Assembly: GCA_017483405.1 (NCBI GenBank)
Contig: JAFUWP010000082.1
Location: 1-6,472 of the forward strand
DNA length: 6,472 nt
Reading direction: 5' to 3'
Source of the DNA: Oscillospiraceae bacterium
GTDB taxonomy: Bacteria; Bacillota; Clostridia; Oscillospirales; Ruminococcaceae
The notes beneath the pieces are model-generated. The model searched no databases, was not told the DNA's origin, and worked only from the letters and a program-made list of their open reading frames with translations. Positions within the stretch are counted from its first letter, which is position 1. Every line of letters starts with the position of its first letter. A program made the translations under genes and the position numbers. Of this stretch, positions 1 to 4,825 are shown piece by piece.

Positions 1-21
1 AATTATATATATTTAATAAAA

Positions 22-762
22 TTATAAATATTTTTCAATCACAATATGCAGACGGTTTTTCTTGGTCGGCATACTGATTGATTTTAAACGGAATTTTCCG
101 TAGCCCCTGACGGAAAAAACATCTCCGGCTTTGAGATATTTGGAATTTTCAGCCGCTTCCTGATAATTGAGCGTGACAAGCTGACGGGCAATGAGTTCCG
201 TACAGGTTTCGCGCCGCAGGTGCAGAGCGGTTTTCAGGACGGCATCCAGACGGGGAGATGCGACTGTGCCGGAAATCTCCTGTATTTCCTGATGATAGCC
301 GGCATCAAACGGGAGAGCATCAGTGACCTTGACACCGGTGCGGCCGATTTTGGTCAGCTCCATGCCGACTGCCGCCGCCGCGCCCGTGACAAAACACTGT
401 ATTTTTCCGGAAGAAACCAGAATATCGCCGATAAGATTTCTCTGTATCTGCTGTGCCATCAGACTGCCAAGCATATCACGATGGGTCAGGGTATCTGATT
501 CCCGAAATGTAAATGTCAGGCAGGTAATGGGAAAATCATCATCTTCCGGAGCGGCATCATCCGCATGGATGCAGAGGATTCCGCGTTCTGCCTCAGGATA
601 GCCCCCGAAAAATCTGTAATTGCCTTCTGTCAGGAGCGGACGGACAAGCATATACTGACGCATGTCCAGAAAAGAAGTAAAGCTCTGCCATGCGTTTTTT
701 CTTGTCATGTCCTGAATGTGTGCCAGAAGGATTTTATCAGCATCCTGCTGTTTCTGATTCAT
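22..762 (-). CDS. ylmH: YlmH family S4-domain RNA-binding protein
   Basis: 246 aa. The N-terminal part carries the family landmarks FFGGYPEAERGIL (51-63) and LTHRDMLGSLMAQQIQRNLIGDIL (first part at 92-108). The C-terminal S4 RNA-binding domain spans about 168-231 (SPRLDAVLKTAL, then KAGDVFSVRGYGKFRL). YlmH proteins bind ribosomes; in B. subtilis YlmH has been reported to function in ribosome-associated quality control, able to substitute for the S4 protein RqcP (established knowledge, from memory). The start at 762 is chosen since MNQKQQDADKILLAHIQ aligns with the family start and avoids overlap with sepF; the frame is open 22 codons further up inside sepF. No clear ribosome site precedes it, so coupling with sepF is likely. 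After the TAA at 22 only 21 AT-rich bases remain, with no complete terminator visible. divIVA would be the usual next gene. Confidence 0.94.
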   Translation of the reverse strand: MNQKQQDADKILLAHIQDMTRKNAWQSFTSFLDMRQYMLVRPLLTEGNYRFFGGYPEAERGILCIHADDAAPEDDDFPITCLTFTFRESDTLTHRDMLGSLMAQQIQRNLIGDILVSSGKIQCFVTGAAAAVGMELTKIGRTGVKVTDALPFDAGYHQEIQEISGTVASPRLDAVLKTALHLRRETCTELIARQLVTLNYQEAAENSKYLKAGDVFSVRGYGKFRLKSISMPTKKNRLHIVIEKYL

Positions 763-766
763 GATG

Positions 767-1201
767 TCAGATAATGACCCCGTTGTTTTCCAGTTCGGCG
801 GCCAAATCATCACCGATAAAGCCGACATTGTAAGGCGTGATGATATAGGTCAGATTGGCAACGGGTTTCAGACTTCCGCTGATAGCGTAGGAAACGCCGA
901 CCAGAAAGTCGATAATTCTTCTGCGGTTTTCGGGCGAGGCGGTTTCCAGATTCAGCACAACGGTTTTCCGGCTGATAAGATGGTCAGCAATGGCTTTTGC
1001 ATCGGTAAAGACTTCCGGCTTGACGAGAACCACCTGTAACTGGGCTGTTGCCTGAATGTTCACGATATTGCCGGATTCATGGCCGGCGAGCTGTTCTTCA
1101 ATGCTGGGAATCGCAGGTGCATCTTGACTTTTATGAACAGGTTCTTGCTCAGGCCCGTCTGAAGGAAAGAAAAATTCTTTCATATTGTCAAAAAGTTTCA
1201 T
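767..1201 (-). CDS. sepF: Cell division protein SepF
   Basis: Membrane anchor and organiser of the FtsZ ring in Gram-positive bacteria; it polymerises into rings or arcs and binds the FtsZ C-terminal tail. The protein is 144 aa. The first dozen residues (MKLFDNMKEFFF) form the expected amphipathic membrane-binding helix. An acidic, Pro-containing linker runs to about 50, then the globular SepF domain (about 52-138) includes RRRIIDFLVGVSYAISGSL (93-111) and YIITPYNV (119-126), the conserved region. The start at 1201 gives this canonical N-terminus and has GGAGAAG eight bases upstream; a longer reading into the yggS end is not credible. Only 4 nt separate its stop from ylmH. ylmG, which lies between them in Bacillus, is absent here. 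Confidence 0.96.
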   Translation of the reverse strand: MKLFDNMKEFFFPSDGPEQEPVHKSQDAPAIPSIEEQLAGHESGNIVNIQATAQLQVVLVKPEVFTDAKAIADHLISRKTVVLNLETASPENRRRIIDFLVGVSYAISGSLKPVANLTYIITPYNVGFIGDDLAAELENNGVII

Positions 1202-1209
1202 TGTAGTAT

Positions 1210-1216
1210 CTTCTCC
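1210..1216 (-). promoter_or_regulatory. Ribosome-binding site of sepF
   Basis: GGAGAAG lies eight bases before the ATG at 1201, in the 31-nt gap after yggS. It fixes the sepF start over the longer open frame that runs into yggS. Confidence 0.7.
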
Positions 1217-1232
1217 ATTCTGTAACGAAATT

Positions 1233-1931
1233 TTATTTCTGATAATTTCTTGCACCAAACAGCGCAGAACCGATACGCACCAGATTAGAGCCGTACTGAA
1301 TCGCCTGTGCATAGTCATCAGACATGCCCATCGAGAGGATATTCATATCTGTATCGGGAATCTGCAAATCTTTTGTTTTCAGGAATAATTCCTGCATCGC
1401 TTCCAGAAAGCGGGTGCTTTCAGAAGGGGGCGGAATCGTCATCAGACCGCATACATGGACATGAGGCATCTGGGAAACCTGTTCCAGCAGTTCCGGAAGA
1501 TATTCCGGAGCAGTACCGCTTTTGGAATCCTCTCCGCCGATGTTGACTTCTAACAGAATATCCTGTCGGATGTTCTGTTTTGCGGCAACGCGTTCAATTT
1601 CCTGCGCCAGTGACAGCTTGTTCACTGACTGAATCATTCTGATATTGCCAATCAGATATTTTACTTTATTGCTTTGCAGTGTGCCGATGAAATCGACCGG
1701 AATTCCCTGACGGTAAGCCTCTTTTTTGGACTGATATTCCTGTACGCGGTTTTCCCCTAACAGCCGGATACCGCAGTCAATCGCAGTGTTGACGAGTTCC
1801 GGCGCAACGGTTTTGGTCACGGCCATGAAGGAAATATCTTCGGGCGTTCTGCCGCTTTTTACCGCGGCTTCTGCAATGGCATCCTGAATCCGTGCATAGT
1901 TTTCCTGCACCTGCCGGAGATTATTCTCCAT
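1233..1931 (-). CDS. yggS: YggS/YlmE family pyridoxal 5'-phosphate homeostasis protein
   Basis: PLP-binding protein of the YggS/YlmE/PROSC family (fold-type III, no known enzymatic activity), which buffers free PLP and influences amino-acid and vitamin B6 balance; cytosolic. At 232 aa it is normal length. Landmarks are FMAVTKTVAPE (35-45) with the presumed PLP lysine Lys40, GENRVQE (59-65), DFIGTLQSNK (80-89), LMTI (163-166), SMGMSDDY (200-207) and RIGSALFG (219-226). The usual His of the (W/H)-FIG-x-LQ signature is Asp80 here. The start at 1931 is preferred over the ATG at 1937 because the site GAAAGGAA (1941-1948) is spaced better for it; the other would add two residues. It overlaps the stop of the preceding gene by 11 nt and ends 31 nt before sepF, matching the ylmE-sepF order of Bacillus. 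Confidence 0.94.
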   Translation of the reverse strand: MENNLRQVQENYARIQDAIAEAAVKSGRTPEDISFMAVTKTVAPELVNTAIDCGIRLLGENRVQEYQSKKEAYRQGIPVDFIGTLQSNKVKYLIGNIRMIQSVNKLSLAQEIERVAAKQNIRQDILLEVNIGGEDSKSGTAPEYLPELLEQVSQMPHVHVCGLMTIPPPSESTRFLEAMQELFLKTKDLQIPDTDMNILSMGMSDDYAQAIQYGSNLVRIGSALFGARNYQK

Positions 1932-3174
1932 CTGCATCAATTCCTTTCGTAATAATAGAATCATAAAGTGCCAGATAGCTTTTTTCAGTTCTCTGGGCTG
2001 AAATCACATAGTCAGAGCCTTCGTAGATAACATCAAGTTTTCTGAATTCCGGCTGTTCGCCGTCCAGAACATAGACACCTCTGTAACGGGTTGTGACCTG
2101 TGTAATTTTTCCTGTTTCCTCGTCAGTGACTTCTTCGGTAATGCTCCGGAAGTGCAGGGCACTTCTGGGAACGCGGATTCCCTGATAGTCATCACGGATA
2201 AGCTCGACATTTTCCGTGCGGTGCTGTACTAAATTATAAGTCATTTCTTCGCAGGTGATGCCGAGAATTGTCTGTGCATCACCAGCTTCGGCATTGACGG
2301 AGGTGATTTCGCCTGTCACTGTCTCGGAGGTAGATGCGAATTTCAGAGTCAGGGAATCTCCCTGCTTGTATTTTTTTTCAGAATTATCCACAACAGCCGC
2401 GAGCACCCATTGATAATTGTCAATCAGCTTGCCGATGACAGAACTGTCTTTCTGTTCTGTGCTGGTATCCTGAATGCTCCTGAGCTGCTGCACGGTGAGC
2501 GCGTTGATGTCGCTGAGGGTTAATGCAGATTCATATCCATCCGCATAGCTGACGAAATACGCGGCAGAATCCGCCGTGATAACGTCAAGCGGTTCTTCCT
2601 GCGACTGCTTCAGCGAGGTGATTTCCGACCGGATAGCGCGCATCTGGTCAGCGTAACTGCTGTCCTTGCCGGTGATGAGCTGATAGGTGCTTAACAGAAT
2701 CAGCATTTCTTCCCGTGCGGCCGGCATGGATGACAGAACATGCTGTTCCCGATAGTATAAATAATCTTTATAATTCTGCGTAAACAGTTCCGCAATATTG
2801 GAAGGCTGTGCCGTCTGGGTCGTGCCAGGGTTGGAGATGCGCTCCAGAAGATATAAATCATTCTGGAGAGAAGAAATCTTCTGTTCGATTTCTATCTGAT
2901 TTTCCGATGAATACACATTGGCAATCACGCCGCCCGTACCCACTTTGCCGCCGTCCGGCACTTCGTAGCTGATAACGCCGTTTCCCTTGTAAGTAATGAC
3001 TTTTTCATTGCGGATGAAAATTCCCTGTACCTGCTCGGAATCACTGCCCTGCGAAAGCAAGGCCGTTTCTGTCTGATAACTCTGTTTTAACTGCTTGAAC
3101 ATGACATTCACAACCGTGATGATGATGAAAATCGCAACCAGTACCAGAACAGCCGACAGCATTTCGGAATTCAT
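1921..3174 (-). CDS. HlyD/lipoyl-domain-like single-pass membrane protein
   Basis: 417 aa. An N-terminal transmembrane helix (about 8-26) with little before it is followed by a large extracytoplasmic part. Residues 47-88 look like one half of a biotinyl-lipoyl hairpin (GNGVISYEVPDGGKVGTGGVIANVY), leading into a helical, coiled-coil-prone stretch (about 92-113) and further helices to about 192. Residues 255-340 resemble the beta-barrel region of membrane-fusion proteins, including VPRSALHF (335-342), and a beta-rich tail carries GVYVLDG (366-372). This order is that of HlyD/RND-type periplasmic adaptors. No ABC, MFS or RND pump is in the window, so transport is not supported; position beside sepF suggests an envelope or division role instead (inference). 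The start at 3174 lies 6 nt after the hfq stop with no strong ribosome site, consistent with translational coupling. The stop overlaps the start of yggS. Family assignment is by domain pattern only. Confidence 0.8.
   Translation of the reverse strand: MNSEMLSAVLVLVAIFIIITVVNVMFKQLKQSYQTETALLSQGSDSEQVQGIFIRNEKVITYKGNGVISYEVPDGGKVGTGGVIANVYSSENQIEIEQKISSLQNDLYLLERISNPGTTQTAQPSNIAELFTQNYKDYLYYREQHVLSSMPAAREEMLILLSTYQLITGKDSSYADQMRAIRSEITSLKQSQEEPLDVITADSAAYFVSYADGYESALTLSDINALTVQQLRSIQDTSTEQKDSSVIGKLIDNYQWVLAAVVDNSEKKYKQGDSLTLKFASTSETVTGEITSVNAEAGDAQTILGITCEEMTYNLVQHRTENVELIRDDYQGIRVPRSALHFRSITEEVTDEETGKITQVTTRYRGVYVLDGEQPEFRKLDVIYEGSDYVISAQRTEKSYLALYDSIITKGIDADGE
1941..1948 (-). promoter_or_regulatory. 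Ribosome-binding site deciding the yggS start
   Basis: GAAAGGAA lies inside the 3' end of the HlyD-like gene. From AGGA the ATG at 1937 is only 4 nt away and the ATG at 1931 is 10 nt away; the latter fits better, though both could be used. Confidence 0.6.
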
Positions 3175-3180
3175 ACGGAA

Positions 3181-3420
3181 TTATTCAGACTTGTCCTCAC
3201 TGTCCAGAATGGAAACCGGACGGGAAGGAGCAATCGTAGAGATGGCATGTTTGTAGACAAGCTGCTGCTGTCCGGCACAGTCAAAAATGACAACATAGTT
3301 ATCGAAACCCTTGACGATGCCTTTGCACTGAAAGCCGTTTACCAGATAAGTTGTTACCATAATTTTTTCTTTTCTTGCCTGATTCAGAAATGTATCTTGC
3401 AGATTCATAGTTTTATTCAT
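3181..3420 (-). CDS. hfq: RNA chaperone Hfq
   Basis: Sm-like hexameric RNA chaperone that binds A-rich and U-rich RNA and helps small RNAs pair with mRNAs; roles in Gram-positives vary and are often milder than in E. coli. At 79 aa it is a short Gram-positive type without the long C-terminal tail, ending in an acidic stretch (DSEDKSE). The conserved LQDTFLN (7-13), with the Gln8 that lines the proximal U-binding pore, is followed by the Sm1 strands (TYLVNGFQCKGIVKGFDNYVVIF, about 24-46) and the diagnostic Sm2 motif YKHAIS (56-61) with TIAPSRPV after it. The start at 3420 has AAAGGAG 13 nt upstream, a long spacing; MNLQDT at codon 5 is an alternative but would be further still. Placement directly after miaA is the common arrangement. 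The next gene begins 6 nt after its stop. Confidence 0.96.
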   Translation of the reverse strand: MNKTMNLQDTFLNQARKEKIMVTTYLVNGFQCKGIVKGFDNYVVIFDCAGQQQLVYKHAISTIAPSRPVSILDSEDKSE

Positions 3421-3423
3421 GAT

Positions 3424-3443
3424 TTGAAAATATCTCCTTTCAA
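3424..3443 (-). promoter_or_regulatory. Hairpin presenting the hfq ribosome-binding site in its loop
   Basis: In the transcript, UUGAAA (3443-3438) can pair with UUUCAA (3429-3424), leaving the 8-nt loop GGAGAUAU that contains the core of the Shine-Dalgarno AAAGGAG. The stem ends 3 nt before the AUG. The linear spacing from site to AUG is 13 nt, longer than usual, and the hairpin would shorten the effective distance. The stem is AU-rich with a single G-C pair, so stability is modest and it could be chance. Confidence 0.45.
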
Positions 3444-3472
3444 GATAAAAAACAGTAATATTTATTTCATAT

Positions 3473-3520
3473 ACAGACGGGACTGCACAGGGCAGAAAGT
3501 TCTGTGGATGTCATGTCTGT
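3473..3520 (-). repeat. Nested inverted repeats in the hfq leader
   Basis: An outer 6-bp pair ACAGAC/GTCTGT (3473-3478 with 3515-3520) encloses an inner 5-bp pair CACAG/CTGTG (3486-3490 with 3502-3506, 11-nt loop). It falls in the predicted hfq 5' leader. It is not followed directly by a T-run, so it does not read as an intrinsic terminator for miaA. Confidence 0.4.
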
Positions 3521-4473
3521 TATCTTTCATTATAGCACAAAATTTCATTTTTGGCTATCATTTTTTCAGCTTTTTCAGAAATTTCTTGCAGTTCATCATT
3601 TTTACTCAATATCAACCATGAAATTTGAGCATTTCGCCGAAACCATGTGAGCTGACGCTTGGCATACCGGCGGCTTTCCTGCTGAATCATGGCGATGCAG
3701 TTTTCCAGTGTATCCCGATTTTCCAGATACGGAATCAGTTCTTTATAGCCGATAGCCGCCGAAGCCGTCCCGATGTCTCCCTGCTGATATATCTGCCGGA
3801 CTTCTTCCAGCATACCGGCATCGAGCATTTTATAAACCCGCTGATTGATTCTGTCATACAAATCCTGCCGGTTCGCATAATCAAGGCCAATCAGGAAGGC
3901 ATCATAAGGGGATTCCTTCGCGAGATTCTGCGCCTTATATTCCGTGAAGGTCTTGCCTGTACTGAGACAGATTTCCAGCGCACGGACAAGCCGGACAGTG
4001 TTATTGACATGAATTTTTTCAGCGGCTTCGGGGTCGAGTGCGACAAGCTCCTGATATAGCTTTTCATTGCCTTCGGAGGCGGCTCTTGCGAGCAGTGTCT
4101 GACGGAATCCGGTATCTTCTTCGGGAGTGAATTGCAGGCCGTTCACAACGCTGTCGATGTACAGGCCTGTACCGCCGACCATAATTGGGAGTTTTCCGCG
4201 TCCGGAAATCTCCTGAATTTTCTGATTCGCCATAGTGACATATTCCGCAACGGAGAAATTCTGCGAACGCTTTACGACGCTAATCAGATGATGCGGAATA
4301 TTCTGCATTTCTTCAGGGGAAGGCTTGGCCGTGGTGATGTCAAGGCCTTCATAAATCTGCATGGAATCGGCAGAGATGATTTCTCCGTTCAGACGTTTCG
4401 CCAGTTCTACGCCGAGTGCTGTTTTGCCGGATGCGGTCGCACCAGTGATAACTAATAATTTTAATTTTTTCAT
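3520..4473 (-). CDS. miaA: tRNA dimethylallyltransferase MiaA
   Basis: Transfers a dimethylallyl group from DMAPP to N6 of adenosine 37 in tRNAs that read UNN codons (i6A37), the first step toward ms2i6A; cytosolic. The protein is 317 aa, the usual family length. Visible motifs are the P-loop GATASGKT (11-18), SADSMQIYEGLDI (34-46) with the catalytic Asp/Ser region, TTAKP (47-51), HHLI (61-64), GGTGLY (100-105), NNTVRLVRALEI (157-168), AIGYKE (240-245) and the basic RRYAKRQLTWFRR (268-280) that contacts tRNA. The start at 4473 is chosen because MKKLKLLVITG leads directly into the P-loop; the frame extends 23 codons further upstream, but those would overlap the preceding gene and look unlike MiaA. 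A GA-rich weak ribosome site lies at about 4483-4489. The last codons carry a probable promoter for hfq. Confidence 0.97.
   Translation of the reverse strand: MKKLKLLVITGATASGKTALGVELAKRLNGEIISADSMQIYEGLDITTAKPSPEEMQNIPHHLISVVKRSQNFSVAEYVTMANQKIQEISGRGKLPIMVGGTGLYIDSVVNGLQFTPEEDTGFRQTLLARAASEGNEKLYQELVALDPEAAEKIHVNNTVRLVRALEICLSTGKTFTEYKAQNLAKESPYDAFLIGLDYANRQDLYDRINQRVYKMLDAGMLEEVRQIYQQGDIGTASAAIGYKELIPYLENRDTLENCIAMIQQESRRYAKRQLTWFRRNAQISWLILSKNDELQEISEKAEKMIAKNEILCYNER
3529..3557 (-). promoter_or_regulatory. Probable SigA promoter for hfq within the miaA 3' end
   Basis: On the minus strand an extended -10, TGCTATAAT (3537 down to 3529), has a perfect TATAAT preceded by TG. TAGCCA (3557 to 3552) matches four of six -35 positions at a 17-bp spacer. 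The predicted start is near 3522, in the miaA stop codon, giving a leader of about 100 nt before hfq. Inferred from sequence only. Confidence 0.6.
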
Positions 4474-4489
4474 GATGTTACATCTTTCT

Positions 4490-4777
4490 TTATGGTTTAC
4501 AGTTTCCGCACGGAGAATAGCCCTGTGCAATAGCATCTTCACGAGTGCCGTAAAAATTCTGACGATTTTCTGGATTCATCTGTGTTACACTTGCACAGTT
4601 TGGATAATGAAATTTTTTTCGGTAAGTATTCAGAACATAAGTGGGAGAAGGTGGTGTATAGTCTTTTGAAGAATTAGAAGAAGTTCCTTGTGTTAAAGCG
4701 CGGAAACCTAAAAAACTGATTCCGGCAATAATTAATATAATAATCAGTAATCCCGTGATAACTTTCTTTTTTTCCAT
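4490..4777 (-). CDS. Small membrane-anchored protein with Ada-like zinc-binding C-terminal domain
   Basis: A 95-aa protein I do not know by name. Basic MEKKK is followed by one hydrophobic segment (about 7-25), then a Ser/Pro-rich spacer (29-46), then a compact domain (47-95) predicted outside the membrane by the positive-inside rule. The domain reads YVLNTYRKKFHYPNC at its start and GYSPCGNCKP at its end. His57-x3-Cys61 and Cys90-x2-Cys93 match the spacing of the zinc site of the Ada N-terminal domain (Cys-x3-Cys, then Cys-x2-Cys), with His in the first position. Similar tails occur on secreted or membrane proteins of Clostridia, including some ComEC-like and nuclease proteins (from memory). 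The start follows a strong AAGGAG six bases upstream. It sits 19 nt after mutL and 16 nt before miaA. By hand count it is about 36% GC, lower than the neighbouring coding stretches I counted. Function is unknown; a DNA-repair role is suggested only by position. Confidence 0.85.
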   Translation of the reverse strand: MEKKKVITGLLIIILIIAGISFLGFRALTQGTSSNSSKDYTPPSPTYVLNTYRKKFHYPNCASVTQMNPENRQNFYGTREDAIAQGYSPCGNCKP

Positions 4778-4783
4778 TTTATG

Positions 4784-4789
4784 CTCCTT
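4784..4789 (-). promoter_or_regulatory. Ribosome-binding site of the small Ada-like gene
   Basis: AAGGAG lies six bases before the ATG at 4777, the strongest such site in the window. It supports this short frame as a real gene and fixes its start. Confidence 0.8.
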
Positions 4790-4795
4790 CTAAAT

Positions 4796-4825
4796 TTTAT
4801 ACAATTCTCTTAAATTCTTTTTCAA
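4796..4825 (-). promoter_or_regulatory. Candidate promoter before the small Ada-like gene
   Basis: On the minus strand TTGAAA (4825-4820) and TATAAA (4801-4796) are separated by 18 bp within the last codons of mutL. The predicted start, near 4789, would leave a leader of only about 12 nt beginning at the AAGGAG ribosome site. The AT-rich context makes chance matches likely. Confidence 0.25.

Noticed and set aside
1..21. AT-rich end after ylmH as a terminator
   Set aside because: Only 21 bases are visible and they form no GC-rich stem; the next gene or terminator would lie outside the window.
3440..3480. T-rich run after the leader repeats as a miaA terminator
   Set aside because: The T-run is far from the 6-bp repeat and no GC-rich stem directly precedes it.
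3247..3621. Open frame of 124 codons on the plus strand across hfq and the miaA end
   Set aside because: It is antisense to two clear genes, has no recognisable domain, and its hydrophobic/Phe-rich content follows from the opposite strand.
3625..4059. Open frame of 144 codons on the plus strand within miaA
   Set aside because: It lies wholly antisense to conserved MiaA motifs and shows no family features of its own.
4610..4618. A7 run in the small Ada-like gene as a programmed frameshift site
   Set aside because: The zero frame continues into the conserved domain, the alternative frames give nothing recognisable, and no stimulatory structure is evident.
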